A stretch of DNA of 64,000 nucleotides, from positions 6,255,525 to 6,319,524 of the forward strand of contig CM034613.1 in the NCBI GenBank assembly GCA_020091685.1, written 5' to 3'. A program made the translations under genes and the position numbers. The notes under the pieces were generated by a model. That model did not search any database, was not told where the DNA came from, and worked only from the letters and a program-made list of their open reading frames with translations. The DNA is from Lutjanus erythropterus. Taxonomy: Eukaryota > Chordata > Actinopteri > Lutjaniformes > Lutjanidae. Shown here in pieces: positions 49,553 to 60,730 of this stretch. The first letter of the stretch is position 1; the number at the start of each line of letters is the position of its first letter.

Positions 49553-49810
49553 TAAAGGGATAGTTTTTTGAAGTGGGGTTGTGTGAGGTTAGGTTAATTG
49601 GTGATTCTAAATTGCCCCATAGGTGTGAATGTGAGTGAGAATGATTGTCTGATGAATTGGAGACCTGTCGCCCCAGTGTCAGCTGGGATAGGCTCCATAC
49701 CCCTGCAACCCTTCAGTTGCGCAGCGGGTAGAGATAATGGATATTGTATAAGGTATAAGGTCGTATAGTCAGTGAATTACCTACAGTAGATAGCTTTTTA
49801 TGTGTCTCTG
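49553..49810 (+). mobile_element. family B left end split by a LINE 3'-tail fragment
   Basis: Family B starts at TTTAAAGGGATAG and runs to about 49,588. It is then interrupted by about 157 bases whose core (GATTCTAAATTGCC, CAGCTGGGATAGGCTCCA, GCGGGTAGAGATAATGGAT) is typical of fish non-LTR retrotransposon 3' ends. Family B resumes near 49,762 with GTCAGTGAATTACC. Confidence 0.65.
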
Positions 49811-50879
49811 GATAAAAAGTGGACCCTCCCTCCTTCCCTCCTGCCTGTCAGCTGCTTATCTCTCTCCCTGTGTGTAGATGATACATAATTTTAAAAAATA
49901 CAACCACAAACAGCACTGATACTTTATCTAATACACATAGTGGATGGCAGATTGTCGTATTTCATTATCTGGAGAAAAAAACGGAGGAACTGAAACTCCA
50001 GGAGAACCGCAGGGAGAGAAATGAAGAGAGTTGGAAATCATTGGAAGGGATATTTCATCATTTGTCAAAATCAAATCATTTATATCACATATAATAAATC
50101 ATTTATATTATTTATAGTAGACTAACAGTGTGTTTTCATGCTAGATTCAGTCATGGATAAAGGAAAAAGATTGTTGAGATCGCGGACCAGCCGTGTGCTG
50201 CAGTGTGCTATGTGTTCAGCCTGACTGATTAACCTGGGTGCCAAATGGAAGCAAACAGCGCTTTGGGTGCTTCAGCATTGTATTCAAGAATTCACATGCA
50301 TAAAAAAAAAATCAAATTAAAGGCATAATTTCAATGAACAGTTGCGTCTGAATATCACCACACCAGTCAAGGTCAGTGAGAATTACTGGATACTGGAGTC
50401 ACAAGTGGCTCAAACTCTCATATGTTCCCGTGGCAATGAGAATTGGCCCTGCAATTGTAAAGTTAACTGTTAGTATAAACAATAATATACCTTAATTTTG
50501 ATGTTCACTAGCCATTGAAAGGGAACAACACCAAAGCATGTTTTGTTCTGGAAAAATGACACAAACATTTTTTTTATTTTTTAAACAAAAAAGTGATGCG
50601 GGAGACATAAAAAACTCCAAAGTGTGTGGTGAGGAAATATAACCCTGAATACATTAAATATGAACTGATAATGGCAGGCAGTGATACTGAACAGTGTGTT
50701 GAATCTGGTGAAATCCTGTCACAGCCCACATTTTCTGACAGGTTACAGGGGTGGTTTTGTTTTTTTGTTTTTTCTGTGATTTATTCAGGAATTTGCAAAC
50801 TTTGAAACAATCAGAAGTGGTCCTTAAAGTGCACCACACCCATCACACCTCCTACACCCAGCTCAGACGGTGTGCACGC

Positions 50880-51175
50880 ACACATGATCGTGGCTGAAGA
50901 TAAGGCTAAAAACATGGTGTAAATGACGTGTACTTGGCACGTCGGGGCTTTAAGACACTCAGATTACACCAAATGAGCAGTGTGGAGGCATTCTGTTGGG
51001 TTTTTTTTAGTTGTTTTTTGACATTTGAAAACTGGTCACCATTCACTTCCATTGTGTGGGACATTATGCAATGGCCAGCAGTGTTTTGTGGACTAAAAAA
51101 ACTAAACCCGACCTTCAATCAACATGAGTAGATAGTGACTGGATTTTCATTTTTGGGTGAATTATTCCTTTACGT
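50880..51175 (+). mobile_element. family K element, right end only
   Basis: Ends with TTTCATTTTTGGGTGAATTA then TTCCTTTA, the classic right terminus of a widespread fish inverted-repeat element whose left end would mirror it. The left terminus is not present. Confidence 0.5.
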
Positions 51176-51368
51176 TAAAAAAGGTTGAAAAACCTGCTTT
51201 AACACTCACTGTCCACAGCAGTACATTGCTTAGGGTCCTACACCAGTACTCCTGCTGCTTCTCCCACCTAGGATTGTGCCAACCGGTTCCTAATGTAGGT
51301 ATTACACTGACTATGGATAAGTACCTCATACAACCCCACTTTAAGAAATCAAAATTATCCCTTTAATA
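51176..51368 (-). mobile_element. family B fragment, right arm
   Basis: Contains ATTACACTGACTATGGATAA, then AAGTACCTCATACAACCCCA and the terminal TATCCCTTTAA. It matches the right arm of the complete copy at 56.2-56.86 kb. Confidence 0.75.
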
Positions 51369-51569
51369 AAGCTTAAAAATGGACAAGAGAGAGTAAGTAA
51401 TTGAAATGCTTGTTTGTCACTATTGCATCAACACAATACTTAACTTTTTCCAAAAAAATGAATAACTTATTTTTGTGAAAGCAAAAAACTGAACAAAGGC
51501 TAGGCAGCCTTGTGCTGTAATCAGCAAAGGAAACTAAATTGTTGAGCAAAGCAATGAAATCCTTCCTGT

Positions 51570-51800
51570 AAAATATCTGCCTACTCTAACTTGTGCCATT
51601 CATGAGGCCGAGCTGTAATCAATCACTCCTCCAAAGACTCCAGCAGATGGAAACTTGCATGATTAGCATTTTAGATTTGGCACCGTCTCCAAAGTTTCTG
51701 CTTGACATCTGGACAGAAACATATGTAGCGTGAGTTATTTAGTGCGCCGAATGTCTGCAGATTATCACTACTTAATTTCCAGCGTCAGCACAGAGCATCC
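51570..51800. other. even-composition intronic block, possible conserved non-coding element
   Basis: Low-repeat sequence rich in motifs such as GTAATCAATCA, GATTAGCAT and CTTAATT, inside the rasgrp2 intron. The call rests only on composition and motif density. Confidence 0.2.
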
Positions 51801-52268
51801 AGCGAAGGGAAAGACGGAAGCTGAGTGTGTGTTTCTAACAACCGTGAGGATGAGAGGAGGATGATGGGACATGTTGGAGGTGGCCTGTGTGTGTGTGTAC
51901 ATTTGTGAAATGAAGCAGCTTCTTCAAACACTCGTCTACTGGGAGCCTTGAAAGGGCAAATAATTGTGCATTGTGTGTAGTGTGGTCTCTGCTGATGGAG
52001 TGTATCCAGCTGTTGGCGAAGCCAGCTCTGCGTGTGGACGTCCATTAAAAGAGTGTGATATACTATATTTGCTGTGGTTTCTGTGTTGATGACATTTACT
52101 CAGCACTTCAACTCTATGGATCTTTATCTACAGAGGGTTTGTGCGTGGTCGTGTGCGTGTGTGATGGCTGGGAATCGATGGCGTCAAAAAGACTAGCTAA
52201 TTCTTGTGGGTGGAACACACACATCTGTGCAGCAGACAGAGAATAAAATGTAAATGGATGGTTCTTAC

Positions 52269-52305
52269 CTTTACACTTGTAGCCTTGCTTGTAGAAGCCC
52301 CATAT
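52269..52305 (-). CDS. rasgrp2: rasgrp2 internal exon: middle of the C1 zinc finger
   Basis: A 37-base exon of the Ras/Rap guanine nucleotide exchange factor RasGRP2 (CalDAG-GEFI), which activates Rap GTPases in response to calcium, notably in platelets. On the minus strand it follows a TTTGTAG acceptor and ends at an AAAG|GTAAGA donor. It starts in phase 0 and reads IWGFYKQGYKCK plus one base (G). That base joins CC of the next exon to make GCC (Ala), giving KCKACGVNCHK across the junction, which matches the C1 pattern CxxCxxxxH. The first zinc-binding His and first two Cys of the C1 domain must lie on an upstream exon that I did not find. The exon is too short to show as an ORF; it is called from the splice sites, phase and fit to the next exon. 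Family identification is from recalled RASGRP2 sequence, not a search. Confidence 0.85.
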
Positions 52306-54185
52306 CTACAAACAGGCAGAGAGGAATAGGAAGGTGTTAATTAGGATGTGTTTTCATTTTCTTTCAGGCACAAGAAACATTAAAATCATCAGGGTGAGGC
52401 AGCAATTACAGAGAGACTAAAGCTGCCTGAAGGTCTACTATCGTAGAAAATTAAATGCTCCTCTTTACTGTGTATACAAAGTTTTGTAATGAACAAATAG
52501 ACTTTTGATGGCACTTTTTTTTTACACTTTTAGCGACTGTACTTTCAGAACTCCGAGTATTAGTATAATAGTATGTATATTATAGTATAATATAATATAG
52601 TTGTATGCACATTTTGTAAATGATATTTAAGATGAATCAGTCCTCTGTCCTCTGTAAAAATAGTCTCTCAGAGAAGACAGTAGGTTTCTCATTGGAGAAA
52701 GTAGTGGTAAGTTCCATATTATATCTGTTTATACAGTAGTCTTCACTACATACATTATACGAGTCTGGACAGACATGGATGTAAACTGCAACTTGCCTGG
52801 TTGGTGGAGACATACAACTGTAAGGCAGTATTTCTATTTTTTGACTGCTCTGTCTGTCCATTGACAGCTGACTTCTCTCTCCTCTAAACTGGCCACAAGG
52901 AGCCGCAAGCGATCAACAACTGCTTCAGTCTGAAATCTTGTTTCAGCCAGAAAGAACATATGTGGGGGTCGTGTTAATGTTGGCAATTTCTTTCCGATCA
53001 GCACTCAGCTGAGTGACCTCTTCTAGTTCCATCTGGTTTCCTGTTATACAGCCTATTATAAATGCTATTGACCAAATTGATCACCGATATGCCACCACCT
53101 CCTCCAGGCCAGTGGGCCTTCAACTACAATAATTTACTAACAGCAGTTCGGCTGAGAAGATGGCTCTGCAGTCTCATGTTGTAGAATATGAACATGATAG
53201 GAAAGTAGGGCCACTTTTATCCCTTAAATTCATCTCTGCTTGTCACCATATCCTGCAAGTTAAAGGCATACTATGCAGGATATTTCTAAAAGAATATAAA
53301 ACAATGTATGGTTGTGAGGTCAGAACTCGAAACTCGAAAATGTAGCGACCAACAGATACATCACTGTCTATGGTGTCTCTTCTCTGCTCTCTGTCTGTGA
53401 GAGCTGCTGAGAATGATATGCACACACATCCACACACATTCACACAGGCAGGTAGCTGTAGGCATGCAGCTATGGGGAAACAATCAGTTTTTTATTTTTT
53501 TATTTTTTTGGGGGGAGGGGGTGAAAATAGGATTAAAATAAGATTTTTATTCTGTAAATGACAAAACTGGGCATTTTTTTGTGACAGCAACTTACAGTTT
53601 TGCACGCATTTTTTTTTTTGACAAGTAAGAGCCACCATGTAAGTCAATCCTGCCAAATTGAAATATTGACTGCATGGCCTCCTCTGCCTCTCTCTGTAAT
53701 TTCAATAACTTTTAAAGCCACAATGTTCTGTTCATGGAATGACTCCCATCAAGTAACTGTCTTGTTGTGGTTTTAATTTATACTGTGGTAAAAAACAAAG
53801 GCAATTTTCCATACCACAACTTAAACAATCAAGTTTTGACACACTAGACTCCAGGATTATAGTGGTTTTGAATGGTTTAGTCGGTTATCATTCCCTTTTC
53901 ATCATTGTCAACTATTTAGCATTCCCTAAATGATTCATTTCCTGCTTTGTCTGTTCATTTCACTACGGTGTGAAAATAAGCCTGCAAAGACCTGCTCCAA
54001 TTCCAGTGCTAGCTGCCCAAACACAACTTTTAAATAACTATAATCATCTTCTCTTTATAATGGGCACGTCATTGTTTTTGTCAGCAACATTTGAATGCAG
54101 AGGTGAAACATGTACTGGAACTTTTAAAAAAAAGTCAAGTGCTTTCTATACCTGCTCATAACTGTAACACCAAACAACAAATACT
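52306..54185. other. upstream of the recognised rasgrp2 exons; no exon found
   Basis: Expected to be rasgrp2 intron on the minus strand. I looked for an exon ending in phase 0 with C-x2-C of the C1 domain next to a donor and found none. Family E-like fragment near 53,262, T/G-rich patch at 53,485-53,520. Confidence 0.5.
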
Positions 54186-54189
54186 TCGT

Positions 54190-55270
54190 CAGATTTTTCA
54201 GGCATGTGTACTTTACTTGAGTATTTATTTTTCTGGCAACTTCTTACTTTTACTCCCTACATTTGAAAACAAATATTTTCAAGATAGGCTCATTACTTAA
54301 GTTTTAATGCATTTGAGTGGAATTATTGACTTAAATGGACAGGACAATAGAACATAACAACGATGGTTTCTAAGTGTATCCATTAGTGCATATCACACAC
54401 AACAGACATAACAAGACAAAAACGACATAACGAGACCGAAAAGATATAACAAGATGAAACAAATGTGAAAAATGTGACAGGACAAAAAATACTTAAGATG
54501 AGACAAAAAAGATGCAACGCAACTAAAGATGTGACAAAACGAAAAATATGTAACCAAGCAAACAGCAACAGGACAAAAAATACGTAACAAGATGAAAAGC
54601 GACGTAACAAGACAAAAAAAAGATGTAGCAAGCTGAAAAAGATGTGATGAGACGAAAAATAAGATGAAAAAGTGTAACAAGACGAAAAAGACGTAACAAG
54701 TTTTTTTTTTAAAATGTAAAAGACATCACAAGACAAAAAAACATTACAATACGAAGGACATAACATTATAACAATGAAAAAGACGTAATAAAATAAAAAC
54801 AATGTGAAAGATGTAAAAAGACAAAAATAAGATTCAATGAAAAGATGCAACAGCACAAAAACCAACGATACAGTAAAAAACATATAAGACAAAAAACACG
54901 TAATAAGAAGAAAAACAATGTTAAAGACGTAACAACACAAAAAACTACGGAATAGATGTAACGAGACAAAAACAACATATCAAAACCAAAAAGATGCAAC
55001 AAGATGAGACCAACAACAGAGGGAGATTCAACCACGGGAAAAAAAAGATGAGGTTCAGTTTGCTTTACACAACACAACAGTCTGTAGAAATGTCCTTCAG
55101 AGGGTTTCCTTTCACTTTTATATTTTGAGTACATTTCAGAGTCTGTGCTTTTTCACTTTTACTTGAGTGAAGAAGCTGAATCAATATTTCTACTTTTTCC
55201 AGTCGATCTTTACACAAGTATCTGTACATCTGCTTGAGTAAAGAATGTGTGTAATATTTCCAACTCTGGA
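54190..55270 (+). repeat. family D-type repeat split by a minisatellite
   Basis: The left part (54,205-54,295) has GTACTTTACTTGAGTATTTA and CTTACTTTTACTCCCTACAT. The right part (55,120-55,270) has TTTTGAGTACATTTCAGAGT, CACTTTTACTTGAGTGAAGA and GTATCTGTACATCTGCTTGA. They read as consecutive parts of one repeat with the array at 54.39-55.02 kb in between. Confidence 0.6.
54390..55020. repeat. A-rich minisatellite, AACAAGACAAAAA(A)GACGT units
   Basis: About 630 bases of degenerate 15-20 base units such as GACGTAACAAGACAAAAAA. The lack of stop codons in the T-rich complement creates a 185-codon spurious minus-strand frame. Confidence 0.9.
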
Positions 55271-55505
55271 GATCAGTGAACTGAAATGAATGGCAACCAC
55301 TAACAGCCTGAAAGGTAGGAGATTCATCTAAAAACATGTGCTTTGGAAGATGGTGGGCCGTAAAAAGAAAGTTTAAACAATTAGCAGTTAATGGACTGGA
55401 CATGTTAAAGTACCCATATAGTTCAAATGCTGATGTCCCTCATTGATGCTGAAGCACCAAGTGAAGGCTGGAAAAAAAATGGATGATGACAGGGGCACAA
55501 TGGAA

Positions 55506-55668
55506 CAGAGAGAGAGAGAGAGAGATGTAGCTAAGAGAGGGACGGAAGGAAAGAAAGGGAGAGACGGAGGAGGTTGGCGGGACAGAGGGGGGGACAGAGG
55601 GGGTGGAGGGGGACGAGATCAAGCGGGATGCGGGGAGCGCACAGACGGTGGGGGAACAATGACATGAA
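55506..55668. repeat. (GA)n run and G-rich purine tract
   Basis: (GA)n at about 55,506-55,524, then GGAAGGAAAGAAAGGGAGAG-like sequence and several GGGGG runs to about 55,650. Resembles the tract at 47.0-47.2 kb in composition. Confidence 0.85.
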
Positions 55669-56205
55669 AGAGCCGAGCTGGAGATCACACACCGCACTGG
55701 CACATCTGAGGAGGCACAAAATATCCTGACCTCTTCACACACACACACAGAGAGACACACACACCTACATGCATGCATGCAAACACAAACATGTAGATGC
55801 ACATATACACACACACAGTGGGAAACGGTGAACACAGCCAGAGGCTCTACAACAAAGAGAAGTCAGTTACGAGCAGAACATCTAAACACTACGATCATCA
55901 CAGCTCTGCCTACACTGACTGACCTTTACTGCCTCTGTAGACTCAAAACACAATGTGCTACAAACACACAATGACTTACACACTTCTCTGATGGTTTACT
56001 GTAAGCTTGTAGAAAACTCAGCTATTAATCTAGAAATGAGTTGGCACTTGAAGCGGAATGTCTGCAGTTTATTGTGATGGAAAAATTTTTACTGCCTGCA
56101 GTCACACATTCAATATTAAAGAGGCACTCTGTGAATTTTTTATGTTTATATTTTTGTTATATTTTCCTGATGTCTCTTATGCTTAGCTTAAACCTGAGCT
56201 GACAT
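55669..56205. other. non-coding stretch with CA patches
   Basis: CA-rich at 55,735-55,820. The long minus-strand Cys/Val/Ser frames here are CA/GT and purine artefacts. Confidence 0.5.
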
Positions 56206-56209
56206 GATG

Positions 56210-56856
56210 TTAAAGGGAAAGTCTGGATTATTTGGAGTGGAGTTGTGTGAGGTACAGGGCAGGGCAGCCTCAGTTTTTCTGTCAGAGAACCTTTTCCAAC
56301 GTGAAACTGCTGTTTAAGAAGCCAAATATCGTTCTCTCTCAACCAACCAAACTCCATAGGCAAAATAAGCAATTTTACCTCGCAGAACACAGGGGCTGTT
56401 GGTCTACCACTGCCTCAATCTGTCTGTTTGTTTGTGTTATTGTGTGACTTCAGTGTTTTAAAAGGATAAGCTGGATTTACCAAAATCACACAATGACAAA
56501 AACAAGCCAACAGATCATGGTAGCAGTCGACCGGCAACTTCCATGTTCTGAGAGGTAAAATTACTAATTTTGCCTATGGAGTTTGAAGCAAGTGATATTT
56601 TGAAGCAAGCAAGCGATATTTGGCTTGCATAACAGCAGTTTCCTGTCAGAAAAGGCTGTCTGACCACAAAATAAAGCAGTAAAAATAGTCTAATTATAGT
56701 TTAAAAATAAGTTAAAATGATATTTATGTGGTCCTTTTCTAAGTAGCCAAAATATTGCTTTCTCTGATGCATTTCACCTCACAGAACACCCTGACACTGA
56801 CTATGGATAAGTACCTCATAAAACCCCACTTCAAATAATCTGAACTATCCCTTTAA
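56210..56856. mobile_element. family B foldback element, complete, TTAA ends
   Basis: A 647-base element starting TTAAAGGGAAAGTCTGGATT and ending TCTGAACTATCCCTTTAA, with TTAA at both outer edges, as for piggyBac-type target duplications. The interior is a long imperfect palindrome: CTCCATAGGCAAAATAAGCA on the left is mirrored by TGCCTATGGAG on the right around about 56,460. No transposase. Confidence 0.85.
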
Positions 56857-56859
56857 CAC

Positions 56860-59215
56860 ATTTACAACTAAACCTGTGTGTGTAATTACTGTTTGACTGC
56901 TGTAGGTAAATGTAATAGTAAATGTTTCCTGACTCTGACAAGGAATTTTGAATGAGAGAAAATACTTCTTCCCTTGTGTTGAGCATCAAAGATTTTTCTC
57001 CACTAAGTACCTCATGTTTTAAGGTTACAGCACCAAAAAGCCGAAGCTTTCTACCTTTTCATACCAGACTTTAAGAGTAACAACAGATGACTTTCTTTCA
57101 GGTCCTGCTTTACTGAATAGTTCGATGCTTCAGCAAATGCAGGCAGATGAACAGCTTTTGTTACACACAGAGGAGAGTTTCTACTTTCCATTTGCATTGC
57201 AACTTTTAATATTTTTGGCAGTCAGCTTCCAGTCTTTTGTAAAGTGTTTTAAAATCTGAAAAAGTTGTATGTATTATATGTTATATGGGGAGCTGGGAAG
57301 ATACATACTCTATGTCACAGTTAAAAAGAGAACTACTGGGGGACGCTAAAAGAAACTAAACTCAGTAAAATAATGTACAACCGTTCACTCAGCCTGCACA
57401 TGTGTGCATGTGTCACCATGAGTCTTGCAGGTTAGAGATACTGGATGATTGTGGCCTCTCTTACATACGGTTTCCACAAAAGTGTAGCATCAACTGGTTG
57501 AAATTAACTTTTGAACATCGGCTGAAAGATCAGTTCATGTAAAAGTGGCAAAGTGAGCCCAGATGTAATGACACCATGTCATATTAAATCCGAAAAAGAG
57601 CTTTAACTAACTGTTGTATGAAAACCCACAGTGCAGGAAGGCTATTTGGAAAAGGATGGATAGAAACCAGAGGATTTGCAACTTTTGCAATAGTTTGGGA
57701 GATTAGTATCATATTTTGTTTGAATGTAAGAATGTATGCATAATGAATTACAGAGAAAGATATTAAGTTAATCTGCCATCTATGTTTAAATTCATTTTGT
57801 TATTAGAATCACACAAGCCAAAGGTGATTTGTAACTTGGGTGGCTTTTTGAAGAATGTACTTCCTATGTTTAAGTAACTTTTGTTGTACTTTAGCCACAT
57901 TGTCTGCTGATGCTTTGTTAATATTGCAGGTTCTGTTTGTGCTCCACACCATGTGAGTCTCTTGAGTCACATAAAATAAATCACCCATTCTTGAGAATTG
58001 GCACAAATTGTGTCCTAGCTACACTCTAAGGACTCCTGTCTCACTTTAACAAAGTTTAACAAAGATGGAAACACTGCTCAAGCACTGGTAAACTTTCTGT
58101 TTTTCGACAAATTCATTAAATAATATTGCAATCAGATGTGTCTCAGCCATAACACGTTAACTCTGTAGCTTTTGTCCAAAGGTCAATTAAATTTACCCTC
58201 TGGCACCTCACTAATCAACACATGATATCCTGCTGAGTCCTGTCATCACCATGAAGTTGCTGGGCAACCAGCAGAGACTCCAGGAAGTCATTGCACCCGG
58301 ACAAGAAATAGTATAGTTTTTACACTTCAGGTTTTCTGCAAGATACATGTTAAATAGTGAGCTTTAGAGATGCAGGTACACTTGTTTTTTACCTTTGGAT
58401 AGAGGCGGGATTGCTGCTTCTTCTGGATCTAACTTTGACTCTAACGGACAGATTTGTCTCGTTTAAACAAGAAAGCAAATGAGGGGAAAAAAGTCATGGC
58501 AGCTAGAGCTGCAATTAGTCAATGAATTGATTAGCCAGTTGAAACAAAATTAGTTACCAGTTATTTTAAAATTTAAAGCAATTTAAGAGTATCACTCTGG
58601 GCTCTGAGAAATTGCAATGAACATTTTTCACAATCTTGACATTTTGGAGGCTATTCATTGGTTAATCCTTAAAATAATTGGCAGATAAATTAGTAATGGA
58701 AATACTCTTTGGTTAGAGCTCTAATTTGGTCTATTAAATTTGAAGGCTCCTTTCTCGTTCACATCCTTCCTCCAAACTTCAGGCACAAACAGATCTGGTG
58801 TGGAAACTGAGAACTTATGAGCCTGACTTAACAAATAGACAGCGTCATCATCTGTAGGATTTACAGCTGTGAATTTAGTCTTATGCAGTGTGTGTCCTCA
58901 GCTGGTTTGGACATCAAAGGGGGGGGGGGATTGCTGCAAAGAGAACAGAAAATTCCATGGTGTTTAGCTGTTACAGTTACAGGGACTGGAAACAGATTTG
59001 TTTTGGCACACCCCCGCTCCACTGCCGAAATGTGCAACCCAGCAGGATAAGGTCACAGAGACATGTCCATGGGAGGTTTGTTTACAAGTGCTGGGCTGCG
59101 GTATGAACCTAAACGCACCAAACACAGAAAAGAAAGCTTTCTGCAGTTTGAATAGTAAATCAATCAGTATGCATGATTACTGGAATTAATAGACTTGGTT
59201 TTGTTGCTTGATTCT
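56860..59215. other. non-coding stretch
   Basis: No exon recognised. A G-run of 11 is at 58,920-58,930. Donor-like sites on the minus strand near 58,391 and 58,250 do not lead to RasGRP-like peptides. Confidence 0.4.
58256..58268. promoter_or_regulatory. RFX X-box-like palindrome
   Basis: GTTGCTGGGCAAC, the same motif class as at 36,258-36,270. Motif match only. Confidence 0.35.
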
Positions 59216-59218
59216 AGA

Positions 59219-60089
59219 ACTGTTAGAAATAAGGGTTCCAAATGTGTTCGTCCTGAAGGGCTGATGTTCTAGCCAGGATCATTTGCTTCTGAAGAAGGGG
59301 TCATCAAGGGTTCTGTGTAAGACAATTTTCAGAAGAAAGATTTTCACAAGGAAAAGAACATTTCTTTGTCAAGGATTGGACAAAGAAATTGACTGTAATA
59401 CGTAAGAGCTCTCAGAAGAAACCTCTGGGAAAGTTCTAGAAAAAACCTTGTAGTTTAAAAGGTATTTGGTAGAACCCCCTGGGTGGGTTTGAGATAAATC
59501 CATTGGAATATAAAAGAGTTGTTTGTAGAACCCCCTGGTAAGGTTCTGGAGAAAATCCTTGTAATTTAAAGGGTTCTTGGTAGAACCTCCTAAGTGGGTT
59601 CTGAATAGAAGCCTTGGAATATAAAAAGGTTCCAAGTAAAACCCTTGGGTGGGCTATTGTTAGCACCCTTAGAAGGTAGAAAGGCTCTGAGTAGCACCCA
59701 CCATAGAAGGCTTCACTGTAGAACCTCTCACATATAAAAGGGCTCTCAGTAGAACCCCCTAGGTGGTTTCTAGATGAAGCCCTCGGAACATTAAAAGGTT
59801 CTCAGTAGAACCCTGTGGGTGGGTTTAAGATAAAAGTCCTTGGCATATAAAAATGTTGATCATAGAAGTGGGTTCTTGTTAGCACCATTTGAAGAAAAAA
59901 AGGTTCTGGACGGGTTCTACTTTTCACAGATGGTTCTATAACCCCTTATGCTGGGTTCTAGTTTGAACTCTGAGGGGTTCAAGTGAAACCTTTATGAAAG
60001 GCTCTACCAGGAACCAAAGAGGTTTCTCCTATAGGGACAAGCTGAAGAACGCTTTATGGTTCTTGTTCAGACTTTTCTTTTCTAAGAGT
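59219..60089 (+). mobile_element. family F element with internal ~55-base tandem units (copy 2)
   Basis: Left end ACTGTTAGAAATAAGGGTTC and right end (minus strand) ACTCTTAGAAAAGAAAAG suggest terminal inverted repeats. The inside has repeated AGAACCCCCTGGGTGGGTT / GAATATAAAAG units. The two 76-88 codon minus-strand frames here are translations of the repeat. Confidence 0.85.
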
Positions 60090-60091
60090 GT

Positions 60092-60725
60092 ACAGTAGAT
60101 TGCCTAGAATCTGTGATTGTAATAAGACATTTTCTCCAGTTAGAACATTTTCACCGACCTTATTTTTCAGTGGACTGGAGTCTGTCAGACTGTTTCTACT
60201 CTCCAGCAGCAGAAGACAAAACAACAGACTGTTCTTGCTTTTCTCATTCTGATTCTGTGAAGCTAAACTGTGAAAAGCCCAAAGAGACTCTCTGTGAGCT
60301 CTCATATTAAAGTGCTCTGAGCCTGCAGCTAAAAACTCGCTGTTCTCTCCTGAGATGCAAAAAAAAAACCCTGTGATGTGTCGTCTCGCTTTGTGCATTT
60401 AGTAAAATCATCTGTTTGCCATTAATTAGGCTGTAGGGCCAAAGGTGGCTGCAGGCAAACCAGCGCGAGATTATGAGGATTCATGTGAGACAGAGGAGGT
60501 GAGTGAACTCTGCAGTGTTTACAGGAGGCCCGGCTTGGCTCGTACAGCGTGTTTGAGACAAGTGTTGAAAAATGGGCTGCGGGAAAATATTGTTTTTGCA
60601 CAGAAGCCAAGAGGGAATGCACAAAGCAGGCAGCAGACGAGGAAGTGGCTAATGTATCTACCTCTGCAACACACACACACATATTCAAAGGAAGAAGCAC
60701 GCTGCCAGAGTCCTTATCTCTCCCT
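60092..60725. other. non-coding stretch
   Basis: Overlapping open frames of 92-114 codons on both strands (60,054-60,761) show no domain. A CA patch is at 60,668-60,680. Confidence 0.4.
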
Positions 60726-60730
60726 GCTCT

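Larger units (their letters stand above)
46996..52268 (-). other. rasgrp2 intron within the C1 domain
   Basis: A 5.3 kb phase 1 intron that splits the C1 finger between its third and fourth zinc-binding Cys residues. It carries, from high to low coordinates, an even-composition block (51.57-51.8 kb), repeat ends (families B and K), a LINE-tail fragment inside a family B element (49.55-49.8 kb), a family I repeat (48.9-49.4 kb), a CA microsatellite (47.39 kb) and a long pyrimidine tract in transcript sense next to the acceptor (47.0-47.2 kb). Confidence 0.8.

Noticed and set aside
54383-54940. Longest open frame, 185 codons, minus strand, hydrophobic
   Set aside because: It is the translation of the A-rich minisatellite's complement (Phe/Leu/Ser repeats); no domain, no splice context.
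55440-55835. 131-codon minus-strand Cys/Val/Ser-rich frame
   Set aside because: Made of CA/GT and GA simple sequence.
58385-58500. Possible rasgrp2 exon ending CCAAAG|GTAAAA
   Set aside because: The only open frame gives a basic peptide with no match to RasGRP2 and no C-x2-C for the C1 domain.
59369-59666. Overlapping minus-strand frames with repeated peptide motifs (GGSTKNPLNYK-like)
   Set aside because: Translation of the family F tandem units, not a repeat protein.
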